From NCBI GenBank assembly GCA_022545875.1, contig JAKEIF010000001.1:1-28558 (forward strand): a DNA stretch of 28,558 nucleotides. Reading direction: 5' to 3'. Source of the DNA: Nitrososphaera sp. Lineage in GTDB: Archaea > Thermoproteota > Nitrososphaeria > Nitrososphaerales > Nitrososphaeraceae. Of this stretch, positions 15,038 through 23,322 are shown piece by piece. How positions within the stretch are numbered: position 1 is the first letter of the stretch; the number at the start of each line of letters is the position of its first letter. The position numbers and the translations under genes were made by a program. The notes below the pieces were generated by a model that was given only the letters and a program-made list of their open reading frames with translations, was not told the origin of the DNA and made no database searches.

Positions 15038-15826
15038 TTGGCTCAGAACCTGGTAGTAGATGGATTCAGGATCAGGATGGCCGAGCGCGGAAAGGGTAGC
15101 CCTGTGATTCTCCTTCATGGTCTCGGGGGATCTGTGGAAAGCTGGTCAAATAATTTCGATTTCCTGTCAAGGAGCGCCCGGGTAATCGCACTCGACCTTC
15201 CGGGATTTGGCCAGAGCGACAAGCCACGCATAAGCTACGCAATGTCATTTTATCGAGATTTTCTCGTCAAGTTCATTGAGCGTCTGGGCCTGGCAAAGAC
15301 ATCAATGGTGGGCTCTTCACTTGGAGGCCACATCGCCTGCGAAGTAGCAATAGCCCGCCCAGACATTGTCGACAAGCTGGTGCTTGTAAGCCCCGCAGGA
15401 GCCCTTCCCCGCTCATTCAAGGCAAGTCCCGCCCTGAAACGATACATCAAAGTCACCTCTGCCCGCTCCATTGAAGAAACAAAGCAGGCACTTTTCGCAG
15501 TCGACAGAAAACCTGTGGATAAAGCCTATGCGCGCATAGTCTTTGAACGGTTCTCCGAGCCAGGGGCAAAGGAGGCGTTTCTGTCAGCGTTGAAGGGGAG
15601 CGCAGCTGCGCCGCGCCTCCAAGGCCGGCTCAACAGGATAGGCTCGCCGACGCTTTTGATCTGGGGCAAGGAGGACATCATGATCCCTGTAAGATATGTA
15701 GAGCCATTTCTCCGGATGAAAAATTGCAGGATAGTGATGTTGGAGAACTGCGGGCACAGGCCCCATGCCGAAAGGCCCGTACTCTTTAACAAGCTGGTAT
15801 CCGGGTTCCTGGCGGAAGTGGCCTAG
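15038..15826 (+). CDS. Alpha/beta hydrolase fold enzyme
   Basis: A 262-residue hydrolase with the full fold. The oxyanion loop is LLHGLGGS (about 25-32), DLPGFGQSDKP follows, and the nucleophile elbow is GSSLGG near residue 92-97 (Ser94). The acid is probably the Asp of WGKEDIMIP, and the catalytic His lies in CGHRPHAERP near 245. The subgroup (MhpC/BioH-like esterases and C-C hydrolases) cannot be narrowed. It starts at TTG 15038, 19 bases after the acetyltransferase. The stop overlaps the convergent aminopeptidase gene by four bases. Confidence 0.9.
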   Translation: MAQNLVVDGFRIRMAERGKGSPVILLHGLGGSVESWSNNFDFLSRSARVIALDLPGFGQSDKPRISYAMSFYRDFLVKFIERLGLAKTSMVGSSLGGHIACEVAIARPDIVDKLVLVSPAGALPRSFKASPALKRYIKVTSARSIEETKQALFAVDRKPVDKAYARIVFERFSEPGAKEAFLSALKGSAAAPRLQGRLNRIGSPTLLIWGKEDIMIPVRYVEPFLRMKNCRIVMLENCGHRPHAERPVLFNKLVSGFLAEVA

Positions 15827-18291
15827 CGGAATTCCCGCTCCAGCCTGTCAACCTTTTGGAGGAGTTCGAGGTTCTTTGACTTTATCCTGTCGAGCTCATC
15901 TCTCATCTCTGCGACTTCCCGGGGCTTGCTTGTAGATTCCTTTATCAGGTTAATGCATTCCTCCGCGACCCTCCTTACCCTGTGGTCAAGGTCGTTTTCA
16001 GAAGCCCGCGCTAGGTCCGGAATCGCTTTTGCATCTTCCGCGTCGGCAAATGCCCTGCACGAATTTATCCGCACGCGGAACCATTTGTCTCCAAGCAGAG
16101 TCTTTAGATGATCGGATACTCCGGGGACCTCGCGGACGAATTTGCCAAGTGCAAAAGTCGCAGCCTCCCTGATCCTGTGGTGGCTCCCATACTTGCTCTT
16201 GTCTACAAGAAAGGCCGCTATCTCTTTGTCGCCGGCAAATTCCTTGAGCCCCGCTATGGCTCCCTGCGCGACTACATTCTGAAAACTTGTACCTTCCGCC
16301 ACCTTTTTCAGGACTGCGATCGCCTGCCTGCTCTTTGTTTTGCCAATGGCAGCCGCGGCTTCTGACTGGACAAAGTAGCTAGCGTCTTCCTGCAGCGCAG
16401 GCTTTAGTATGCCGACTAGTTCTTCTTTCTTAAAGCCCCCGATGGCCCTGACTACCGCCCGCCTCACCTTTGGATGATCTACTTTGATGGATTTTTTTAG
16501 AGTCTCATAAACATAGTCTGTCTTTATCGAGCCCAGAGTCTTTGCCGCCTCAGCCGAGACGCCCCAGAACTTGTCCTCCATGATTGCAGAATAGAGTGCG
16601 TCTACGACTGCTTCAGAAGAATCGTCCTTGAGCGCTCTTGCTGCCTCGACCCGCTCTATGACGGTGGCTCCATGGCGAAGCTGCATCATAAGCATCTCTT
16701 TCGGCGCCTTTACAGAAATCGACTTGAGAATCTTGAATTCCGGGTCGACAGAGAACCATTCGACTTGCCTGTCCACCGGGATCTGGAGCGCGGACTCCTT
16801 TTCGGTTATGTTGAAAGTATAGGACTTTACTCCCTTTGCAAAAACCAGTTTGACGTCAAGGGCAAATTCAAAAGGTTCGCCTGGCTGCGTTTGCTCTACT
16901 TTTATCTTGGCAAAGGTTTCGTCTGCCGAAAACTGCACCTTTAGTATCGGGTGGCCTTCCTTGTACACCCACTGGTCAAAAAACTGCTGCAGGCTCTTGC
17001 CAGTTTCAAGCTCGAATACTTTGCGAAGGTCGTCTGTTTCTGCCGTGCTGTTTGCATACCGATGGAGGTACGTTTTGAGTGACCTCCGGAAATGGCTGTC
17101 GCCCACATGATTGCGGAGCATGTGCAGAACGCAGCCGCCTTTTTCGTACGTGTGCCTGTCAAAGAGGTCGTCCGGGTGCTTGTAGACCTTGGTGACAATC
17201 GGCCGCGTATAACGGGTTCCGGCCTCTTCAAGGTAATCGTCTGCGGTCAGCATTACATAGTACTGGAATTCATCCCTGCCTCTGCTGGCTTCCCAGTAGA
17301 GCGCCTCGCAGTAGGTCGCAAAGCCCTCGTTTAGCCAGACATGCTGCCAGTCCCTGCACGTCACGAAATCTCCGAACCACTGGTGTGCAAGCTCGTGCGA
17401 TACAAGGTAGTCGCTTGTAAAGTCGAGATGCGCCTTCTTGTCGTGCAGCGTATCCAGAGTCAGGGTGGTGCAGCTAGAGTTTTCCATGCCGCCATATACA
17501 AAGTCCTGCACTGCCACCTGCGAATACTTTTCAAACGGGTATTTCGTACCAAGATACTCTTCAAAGAACTTGAGCATCTCTGCAGTATGCTCAAACGACC
17601 TTGCCCAATCCTGCTTTCTATCATGCGGAACATAATACTGCAGCAGATCCTTGTCGCCAGTCTGTGAATAGCTGCCTATCACAACTGAAGTAAGGTAGGC
17701 TGGATGAGGGTTCGACCCTGACCAGCGGTATACTTGGTCTCTGCCTTTCTTGTCCACTCTGACTAGCCTGCCGTTTGAGATCGCTATCATGCCCGCCGGG
17801 GCAGCGACAGAGATTTCGCTTGTGAATTTGACTTGCGGGTGGTCGATGCATGGAAACCAGTTCTTTGACTCGGTGGATTCTCCTTGCGTCCATGCTTCAA
17901 CATGCTTGGAGGGATAGTGTTTGTCTGGCGAAACAAAGTAGAACCCCTTGCGCGGCCGCGCAGAGTACGAGATGTCAAGCCTTATCGCGCTCCCCTCCTT
18001 GTATGTCCTGCCAAGCTTTATCGCAAGCTTGTCGCCGATTGCCCGAAATTCAAGCTTGCCTGACAGCGAAACAGATCTGACTTCAAGCTCTGAGGCGTCA
18101 AGCTCGACAGAGTCCGTGTCCCTTATTATCAAAATGTCAAGGCGCTGGCGACAGCTGATCTTTTTCTCCTCAAAATCCGGGTCAATGTCAAGCTGCATGT
18201 GGGTAATTGTGAATAAAAGTGAGGGTGCATAGTGTGCCTTGCTTCCGGGGAGCTCGAATTTTTTCCTGTCACTGTCGCCTTCGGTCCGCAT
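15823..18291 (-). CDS. M1-family zinc aminopeptidase with C-terminal HEAT repeats
   Basis: An 822-residue metallopeptidase. An N-terminal beta domain (1-220) precedes the gluzincin core. The exopeptidase motif is GGMEN (267-271, the usual GAMEN with Gly), HELAH (299-303) binds zinc, and the third ligand is Glu322 in NEGFATYCE. M1 enzymes remove N-terminal residues from peptides. From about 540 to 790 there are repeated helical pairs of PBS-lyase HEAT type (AAKTLGSIKTDYVYETL, RRAVVRAIGG, EAAAAIGKTKS, EAATFALGKF). The protein ends in a short coiled coil (ELDRIKSKNLELLQKVDRLE). HEAT repeats replace the usual M1 ERAP1-like C-terminal domain. Confidence 0.94.
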   Translation of the reverse strand: MRTEGDSDRKKFELPGSKAHYAPSLLFTITHMQLDIDPDFEEKKISCRQRLDILIIRDTDSVELDASELEVRSVSLSGKLEFRAIGDKLAIKLGRTYKEGSAIRLDISYSARPRKGFYFVSPDKHYPSKHVEAWTQGESTESKNWFPCIDHPQVKFTSEISVAAPAGMIAISNGRLVRVDKKGRDQVYRWSGSNPHPAYLTSVVIGSYSQTGDKDLLQYYVPHDRKQDWARSFEHTAEMLKFFEEYLGTKYPFEKYSQVAVQDFVYGGMENSSCTTLTLDTLHDKKAHLDFTSDYLVSHELAHQWFGDFVTCRDWQHVWLNEGFATYCEALYWEASRGRDEFQYYVMLTADDYLEEAGTRYTRPIVTKVYKHPDDLFDRHTYEKGGCVLHMLRNHVGDSHFRRSLKTYLHRYANSTAETDDLRKVFELETGKSLQQFFDQWVYKEGHPILKVQFSADETFAKIKVEQTQPGEPFEFALDVKLVFAKGVKSYTFNITEKESALQIPVDRQVEWFSVDPEFKILKSISVKAPKEMLMMQLRHGATVIERVEAARALKDDSSEAVVDALYSAIMEDKFWGVSAEAAKTLGSIKTDYVYETLKKSIKVDHPKVRRAVVRAIGGFKKEELVGILKPALQEDASYFVQSEAAAAIGKTKSRQAIAVLKKVAEGTSFQNVVAQGAIAGLKEFAGDKEIAAFLVDKSKYGSHHRIREAATFALGKFVREVPGVSDHLKTLLGDKWFRVRINSCRAFADAEDAKAIPDLARASENDLDHRVRRVAEECINLIKESTSKPREVAEMRDELDRIKSKNLELLQKVDRLEREFR

Positions 18292-18314
18292 CTATGTTGC
18301 TAGTCGAATCCAAT

Positions 18315-18330
18315 GACAAAATAAAGATTT
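18315..18330 (-). promoter_or_regulatory. TATA-like box of the M1 aminopeptidase gene
   Basis: On the minus strand AATCTTTATTTTG lies about 25-35 bases before ATG 18291. Confidence 0.35.
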
Positions 18331-18374
18331 GCAAATGCGTGAATCGACAATCTCAATGAGCCATGATGATATTC

Positions 18375-18388
18375 TATCGCTAGCGATA
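18375..18388. promoter_or_regulatory. Perfect 14-base palindrome upstream of the M1 gene
   Basis: TATCGCTAGCGATA is a perfect 14-base palindrome in the 107-base gap between the acetyl-CoA-synthetase-like gene and the aminopeptidase gene. It lies about 50 bases upstream of the predicted M1 TATA box and 11 bases past the end of the synthetase gene. It could be a dimeric regulator site or part of a transcript end. Confidence 0.3.
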
Positions 18389-18398
18389 TAGCACTTCG

Positions 18399-20288
18399 TC
18401 AAAAGTCGTCAAGGCACCATGGGTTCTCAGCCGAAGAGATGTCCTGCGGGTTGACTTTACTGCCTGCAATCTTGGCCCTCGCGAGCCGCCTGAGAAGCTT
18501 GCCCGTTCTCGTCTTGGGAAGCTCCGAAACTATCTTTACCTCGTCAGGACGTGCAAACCCGCCGATTGCCTTTTCAACATTTTTGACTAGTTCTGATTTC
18601 ACCTGATCCGCGTTTGTGCCGTCCTTTAGGACGACGCAGAGCACTATTGACTCGCCTGTGAGGTCGTCGGGCTTTCCGATGGCCAGCGCTTCTGCCACTG
18701 CGGGGTGCGAGGCGGCTGCATCTTCGATCTCTGCAGTTCCAATCCTGTGACCTGAGACCTTTATCACATCATCGGCTCGGCCGCGCATGTACCACAGCCC
18801 GTCGGAATCTATCAGGACCATGTCGCCATGGTACCAAACGTCTTTGTACCTAGACCAGTACGAGTCGGCAAACCTGCCCGGATTGTTCAGCACGCCCCTT
18901 GTCATTGACGGCCACGGTTTTCTTATCACAAGGTACCCCTCGCCCTCGGAGATGCTCCTTCCCTCATCGTCAAAGACAGCTGCATCAAAGCCGGGAATAG
19001 GACATCCCACCGTGCACTCTTTGAGCGGCATTACGGGAAGCGCGCCAACAATTGCCCCGCCAATTTCAGTGCCTCCCGACACATTGATTATGGGACATTG
19101 ACTGCGTCCGACTTTTTCAAAGTACCATTTCCAAGCATCCTTGTTTATCGGCTCTCCGGTTGCCGCAAGCACCCTGAGTGAAGATAGATCATAACGGCTT
19201 GGGTCGATCTTGTTTTTCATAAATACCCTGATGGCAGTTGGCGCAGCGCCAAAGATGCTTGCTTTGTGCTGCTCGATTAATCCACACCACGTGTCAGCAG
19301 CTGGATAGTCAATTGCGTCGTCATAGATAATCGAAGTTCCTCCGATGATGGCACTCCCGTAAACCGACCATACCTGCCCCGTTATCCAGCCAATGTCCGC
19401 ATACCAGAACAGGGTATCTTCAGGCCTCATGTCCACGACATAGGCAGCCTGCTGGGCAGCGACTAGTGTAAAGCCGCCATGCACCTGAAGCGTTCCTTTT
19501 GGCTCGCCTGTAGTACCTGAAGTATAAAGTATGAACAGAGGATCCTCTGAACCCATTGGTTTGGTGACGCCCTTTCGGCTTCCATTTACAAAGTCAGCAT
19601 AGTTTGTCGCACCGTTGCCGGTGCTGATCACTTTAGACACTAACGTTCCTCGGATAGCCTCGCTCCAGCGCTCCTTGAGGTCGATATCCTTTCCTCTTCT
19701 CCTAATGGCATCTGCAGTGATAAGGATCTTTGATTTTGAATCGACTAGCCTTGAGCGAAGCGCCTGTGCGCTAAAACCAGAGAAAATGGTGGTGTGTATC
19801 GCCCCAATCTTGGAGCATGCAAAAATCGCATAGAACGCCTGCTCAACCATCGGCATATAGATAGCAACTACGTCGCCTTTGCCGACTCCCGAATCTGATA
19901 GCGCCTGAGCGAGCTTATTTACCTGCAAGTCAAGCTCACTGTACGTCACCTTTTTGGATCCTGACTCTCCTGCAAAGACATACGCCGCCTTGTCTGGCTG
20001 AATTCTGGAATGCCTGTCAATTGCGTTTGCAACAATGTTGCACTTGCCGTTTAGAAACCATCTTGTGAAGGGGATGCCGTCAGAGGAATCATAGACCCTG
20101 TCATACTTGGTGAACCATTCTATGCCGAGGTCATTATTGACCGCATCCCAGTACCATTCGATATCGCTATTTGCCCTCTTTACTAACTGGCGCCAGTCTG
20201 ATATCTCATGCTTTTTCATAAAGCGGGCGATATTGCTCTGCTGAATATTTTCACTAGATGGAGTGAAGGCAAAACCGCGCCCGCTCAA
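18399..20288 (-). CDS. AMP-forming acyl/acetyl-CoA synthetase
   Basis: A 629-residue ANL-superfamily enzyme that activates a short carboxylate with ATP and CoA through an acyl-AMP. Core motifs are present: the phosphate loop YTSGTTGEPKG (255-265), WYADIGWITGQVWSVYG, the ATP-contact NVSGGTEIGG, the hinge region RADDVIKVSGHRIG, and the C-terminal PKTRTGK with catalytic Lys597. The Trp in GWITG is typical of acetyl-specific enzymes, so acetate or propionate is likely, though a 3-hydroxypropionate role in archaeal carbon fixation cannot be excluded. The acylatable C-terminal Lys suggests possible control by acetylation. It starts at TTG 20288 with a TATA-like ATTATT box 25-30 bases upstream. Confidence 0.92.
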   Translation of the reverse strand: MSGRGFAFTPSSENIQQSNIARFMKKHEISDWRQLVKRANSDIEWYWDAVNNDLGIEWFTKYDRVYDSSDGIPFTRWFLNGKCNIVANAIDRHSRIQPDKAAYVFAGESGSKKVTYSELDLQVNKLAQALSDSGVGKGDVVAIYMPMVEQAFYAIFACSKIGAIHTTIFSGFSAQALRSRLVDSKSKILITADAIRRRGKDIDLKERWSEAIRGTLVSKVISTGNGATNYADFVNGSRKGVTKPMGSEDPLFILYTSGTTGEPKGTLQVHGGFTLVAAQQAAYVVDMRPEDTLFWYADIGWITGQVWSVYGSAIIGGTSIIYDDAIDYPAADTWCGLIEQHKASIFGAAPTAIRVFMKNKIDPSRYDLSSLRVLAATGEPINKDAWKWYFEKVGRSQCPIINVSGGTEIGGAIVGALPVMPLKECTVGCPIPGFDAAVFDDEGRSISEGEGYLVIRKPWPSMTRGVLNNPGRFADSYWSRYKDVWYHGDMVLIDSDGLWYMRGRADDVIKVSGHRIGTAEIEDAAASHPAVAEALAIGKPDDLTGESIVLCVVLKDGTNADQVKSELVKNVEKAIGGFARPDEVKIVSELPKTRTGKLLRRLARAKIAGSKVNPQDISSAENPWCLDDF

Positions 20289-20313
20289 TAATTTGGCAGA
20301 CAGCCATGCGCCC

Positions 20314-20342
20314 TAATAATCACTGCTAAAGCGCGATTATTA
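20314..20342. promoter_or_regulatory. Inverted repeat covering the acetyl-CoA-synthetase-like promoter
   Basis: TAATAATC (20314-20321) and GATTATTA (20335-20342) form a perfect eight-base inverted repeat with a 13-base spacer. The proximal half overlaps the likely TATA box (minus strand ATTATTAGGG) of the TTG at 20288. This arrangement suits an operator that blocks TBP binding, but no regulator is identified. Confidence 0.4.
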
Positions 20343-20597
20343 CGCATCACTCCGACCGGATAGCTAAAAGGATCCTTATGGCCGCCCGTCTTGCATATTA
20401 GAATAGATATCGGTCTTGGATGCAGTTTTAGGGCCGCTGTCGACAGGAAAACAAGGGATAAACACTACTGGAAGATAGGCTAGGAAAATCTGTGATAAAA
20501 AGTTGGGCTGCGCAGTCTAGCTGCTCAGAGCTCTTGTAGCCAGTTGAGGACTTTGTTGATTAGGAACGCATTGAAACACTGCATACTGCTGATACCT

Positions 20598-20611
20598 ATT
20601 TTTATCATAAA
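20598..20611 (+). promoter_or_regulatory. TATA-like box of the small acidic gene
   Basis: ATTTTTATCATAAAG is centred about 25 bases before ATG 20628, which supports this start over the upstream in-frame ATG at 20544. Confidence 0.4.
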
Positions 20612-20627
20612 GACGAATGATTCGATC

Positions 20628-20807
20628 ATGAGCCATGGATCAGAGGATAGCCCTGAAAATTCTGCCGAGCGCGTAGTTAGGCATAACGAGAAATTCAACG
20701 TGCCATTGCAGACAGAGCAAGAGGAAGCGGAGACTTTTGAAAATGCGCCGGTAGAAGACTTGGCCGATAATACGGAAATACGGCGCAAAAAAGAAGGTAT
20801 CGAATAG
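20628..20807 (+). CDS. Small disordered acidic protein (59 aa)
   Basis: A 59-residue, highly charged protein (Glu-rich, few hydrophobics) that is probably disordered. The ATG at 20628 fits a leaderless start after a TATA box. The C-terminus turns basic (EIRRKKEGIE). T-rich DNA about 35 bases after the stop may terminate transcription. The family is not recognised. The composition could be a chance acidic frame, so the call rests mainly on promoter spacing. Confidence 0.45.
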   Translation: MSHGSEDSPENSAERVVRHNEKFNVPLQTEQEEAETFENAPVEDLADNTEIRRKKEGIE

Positions 20808-20840
20808 CCAATCTGCCATGCAGAAATTAGACATCAGAGT

Positions 20841-20866
20841 GTTTTTTCTGTCTTTTGGCTTTTCTG
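20841..20866 (+). terminator. T-rich terminator-like tract
   Basis: A GTTTTTTCTGTCTTTTGGCTTTT stretch begins about 35 bases downstream of the small acidic gene. Such T clusters end archaeal transcripts. Confidence 0.35.
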
Positions 20867-20963
20867 CGATTTGCACCACCTAAACCGGGTCTAGAATCAA
20901 CTTTCATGGATGGGATCTGGTGACGCTGTAAATAACAACACCAGGGTACTTAGGAAACGGATG

Positions 20964-20976
20964 GAAGAAATAAATC
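20964..20976 (+). promoter_or_regulatory. TATA-like box of the 224-residue hypothetical gene
   Basis: AGAAATAAATCC is centred about 27 bases before GTG 20997, supporting that start and a leaderless message. Confidence 0.4.
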
Positions 20977-20996
20977 CAGACTGACGGCGTAGTCTA

Positions 20997-21671
20997 GTGA
21001 CCTTGGTAGTAGAAGAAGTCCGCTACGATTTTGAGGACCATCCGCGATATGCGGACGACTTTGTGCGGGATCTTCTCAAACTTATGATTATCGCAAAGCT
21101 AAACGCGGCTGTCAGAAATCCGACGTCAAAGGCCTATTTCCAACGCCTCGTTTCTCAGATAGAGGGGTGCGAAGCGTACGTTGTAAAGTACGGCCAACCA
21201 CTGCTTTATGCAAAATATCGCGATATGGAGTTTACCGATCAGAAAGTCACCTCGCAGTTTGTCAGGCAAAAAGATCATGTCATTGATGTTACGATGGAAT
21301 CAGTCTTTGGCGAATTTGTAAAGAGCTTTGACATACTAGCCTCGATGTCAGAGAGCAGGGTCAAGTGGGCAATCGCTGCAAAGGACGACAAGCCAGACCC
21401 TCTGTTCGAACTGCTCAATGCATTTGTGGACGCGGTAAGCAAGCTTACCGCACTTGAAATCTCACGGGAAGACAGCATTGCCGGCAAGCGATTTGCCATA
21501 AGAAACGCCTTTATCAACAGAAAGTCGCTCCAGCTAGAGTTTATGGTAAATGGGCAGCTCAACATACTTGAAATGAATCCGTCCAAAAAACGAAAGGACG
21601 ACAAGATAAGTGTACTATTCGCAAAGTCAGAGACTGCACACTCTATAGCGGCGCTCATGAAGCAGTCATGA
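20997..21671 (+). CDS. Hypothetical protein (224 aa)
   Basis: A 224-residue soluble protein starting at GTG 20997. It is mainly helical, with long amphipathic stretches (DDFVRDLLKLMIIAKL, FELLNAFVDAVSKLTAL) and a short beta part near 180-195 (KSLQLEFMVNGQLNILEM). A basic patch (PSKKRKDDK) lies near the C-terminus. No membrane span, metal site or catalytic motif is recognised. The next gene on this strand is about 380 bases downstream, so this gene is probably monocistronic. Confidence 0.72.
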   Translation: MTLVVEEVRYDFEDHPRYADDFVRDLLKLMIIAKLNAAVRNPTSKAYFQRLVSQIEGCEAYVVKYGQPLLYAKYRDMEFTDQKVTSQFVRQKDHVIDVTMESVFGEFVKSFDILASMSESRVKWAIAAKDDKPDPLFELLNAFVDAVSKLTALEISREDSIAGKRFAIRNAFINRKSLQLEFMVNGQLNILEMNPSKKRKDDKISVLFAKSETAHSIAALMKQS

Positions 21672-21714
21672 GGATTCTGAAACGAATCGACTTGATGACC
21701 TTGAATTGCTAACT

Positions 21715-21928
21715 GTTCGACTACGGTATCAATGAGTATCTCATGTTTTCGAGAATACAAGGTGTAGATTACCCTGTGACTTACTATCCATTTAGCTAGA
21801 AGTCGTGATGAAAAATGAAAGTCGTGGTGCATGATAGACACATAATAGCAGAAAATAATGCAGATGGAGTAGGCGCTACTTTCACCACAATGATTCCTCA
21901 GCTAGCACAACTGGACAATATGCCTTAG
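21715..21928 (+). pseudogene. Decayed C-terminal end of a histidine kinase (HATPase domain relic)
   Basis: In a single reading frame two islands resemble the end of a HATPase_c domain. The first (from about 21719) reads DYGINEYLMFSR, like the D-x-G-x-G-I box and the F box. The second (ATG 21815 to TAG 21928) reads HIIAENNADGVGATFTTMIP, like the family ending AHGGxIWAENN-x-DG-x-GATFTF-x-LP. They are separated by a TAG and two TGA codons, and the 43-codon spacing is close to that of intact kinases. The GTGLGL loop is not recognisable. Alternatively the second island is a chance 37-residue ORF. Kinase origin is inferred from motif memory, not alignment. Confidence 0.5.
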
Positions 21929-22049
21929 CGAGACGGCGAGAACAGCGAATCTGAGCGAGCCGCCAGTGCTTAAGGGAACGAACGTCTCAATCAAAATGAA
22001 TTGTGGATATCCATATCTGCTATGAAAATCGAGAAGACTTTGAATCAGC
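21929..22049. other. Intergenic leader before the Rieske-flavodoxin gene
   Basis: It contains AT-rich elements (GGATATCCATATC at about 22008-22020 and GCTATGAAAATC after it) at a distance from ATG 22050 that suits a promoter. No gene is seen. Confidence 0.35.
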
Positions 22050-23207
22050 ATGGATATGCCATGTTACGTCTGCTCGACCAGAGAGGTACGGCCGGGCGAA
22101 TCGAAGAGTTTTGTCCTAACAACGACTGCGGGGAATGTGCTTGAAGTTGCGCTCTACAATTTGGACGGGAAATTCTATGCCATATCGCAGAGATGCCAGC
22201 ACAAAGGAGGACCACTGAACAAGGGCATCGTCCAGGACAACATCGTTACTTGTCCTTGGCATGGGTGGAAGTATAGTGTTGTTGACGGCAAGTCTCCACA
22301 TGAAGGTGGAGACAGTGTTAATTCATACGAGACAGCCATCGTAGATGACAAGGTTTACGTCGATCCAAATCCAGTCCATAAAGGCAAGCGAGTCTCCAAG
22401 CCGCACAAGAAATACACAGACGTAGAAGACGCGGTAACGAATTATTTGCGACAAGCTTCAGCTGATTCTGCCAGTCGTATCCCCTCAATCGAACTTCGAA
22501 AAGTTCGGGTGCTTGGAATCTCTACCACAAATGCCAATGACAAAGTTGCCCCCCGTCCAAGTACGTCAGAGACTGCGCTGCAGTACGCTCTGGACCACGC
22601 CAGAACACAGCTAGCAGCAGAAACTGTGATGGTCAGACTGCGGCAGCTAAATATCAAGGATTGCGAAGGATATTATTCAAAAAATCCCAAGGCATGCATC
22701 TTTCCTTGTTCCATTTCAGAGATGGACAAAGATGACCAGATGATCGAGATCTATGACCGGATGATAGTCTGGGCCGATATAGTAGTTGTCGCCTCGCCGA
22801 TTCGCTGGGGCAGCGCAAGCTCACTTTACTACAAGATGGTGCAGCGGCTCAACTCAGTGCAAAATCAGATGCCGACCTACGACAATATGTTAATTCGGGA
22901 CAAAGTAGCGGCGTTCATAATTACAGGCGGTCAGGACAACATTCAACATGTTGCCGGCGAAATGATGTCTTTCTGGACGCAGCTCGGTTTTGTTCTAGCC
23001 AAGTTTCCGTTCGTGGGATGGAGCAGAGGCTGGTATGCTGAAGACACCGAGAATAACTACGATACCATGAAGGATGAAGCGCGTTTCAGGAAGGATGTAG
23101 CAAGAACAGTTCGGGCGGCAGTAACGATGTCGGATTTACTGCGCAGAAACCGTTACGACGAAGGGCTGCTGGAAAAGCCGGAATTTCGATCGTCCGAAGT
23201 CACTTGA
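22050..23207 (+). CDS. Rieske [2Fe-2S] domain fused to a flavodoxin-like NAD(P)H-dependent FMN reductase domain
   Basis: A 385-residue soluble fusion. Residues about 5-110 are a Rieske-type ferredoxin with both cluster motifs: C-x-H (Cys49, His51, CQHKGG) and C-x-x-H (Cys68, His71, CPWHGWKY). The GWKY ending resembles Rieske ferredoxins of oxygenase and nitrite-reductase NirD type. After a basic linker (KRVSKPHKK), residues about 150-360 are flavodoxin-like: RKVRVLGISTT for FMN phosphate binding, WADIVVVASPIRWGS, and ITGGQDNIQHVAGE. Flavin and iron-sulfur centres in one chain imply internal electron transfer, perhaps from NAD(P)H to a partner. The start could be ATG 22050 or ATG 22056. Confidence 0.88.
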   Translation: MDMPCYVCSTREVRPGESKSFVLTTTAGNVLEVALYNLDGKFYAISQRCQHKGGPLNKGIVQDNIVTCPWHGWKYSVVDGKSPHEGGDSVNSYETAIVDDKVYVDPNPVHKGKRVSKPHKKYTDVEDAVTNYLRQASADSASRIPSIELRKVRVLGISTTNANDKVAPRPSTSETALQYALDHARTQLAAETVMVRLRQLNIKDCEGYYSKNPKACIFPCSISEMDKDDQMIEIYDRMIVWADIVVVASPIRWGSASSLYYKMVQRLNSVQNQMPTYDNMLIRDKVAAFIITGGQDNIQHVAGEMMSFWTQLGFVLAKFPFVGWSRGWYAEDTENNYDTMKDEARFRKDVARTVRAAVTMSDLLRRNRYDEGLLEKPEFRSSEVT

Positions 23208-23322
23208 GATTACCTCTACGCTGGCAAGAACTTGCAGTGATGACCCTCAAAAAATTTGGGTGCACCATATAACTGTGTATCAGTCGAGGTGCATTTCCTC
23301 ATCTCGCTGAATTGCGATCGGC

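Larger units (their letters stand above)
20289..20627. other. Intergenic stretch between the acyl-CoA synthetase and a small acidic gene
   Basis: The 339 bases hold the synthetase promoter with its inverted repeat and, at about 20599-20609, the TATA box of the downstream small gene. Between them (20345-20590) I see no open frame of note, tRNA or repeat. Confidence 0.5.

Noticed and set aside
17700..17725. GGGTTCGACCC, which resembles a tRNA T-arm
   Set aside because: It lies inside the intact M1 aminopeptidase coding sequence, and no acceptor, D or anticodon stems can be built around it.
20910..20984. A 24-codon ATG frame just before the GTG of the 224-residue gene
   Set aside because: The TATA box that fits the downstream GTG lies inside this frame, so the two would not share a leaderless message. 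It is too short to judge.
23236..23312. GTGATGA followed by CTGA as a C/D RNA in the gap after the Rieske-flavodoxin gene
   Set aside because: The boxes are about 65 bases apart with no C' or D' boxes and no convincing closing stem.
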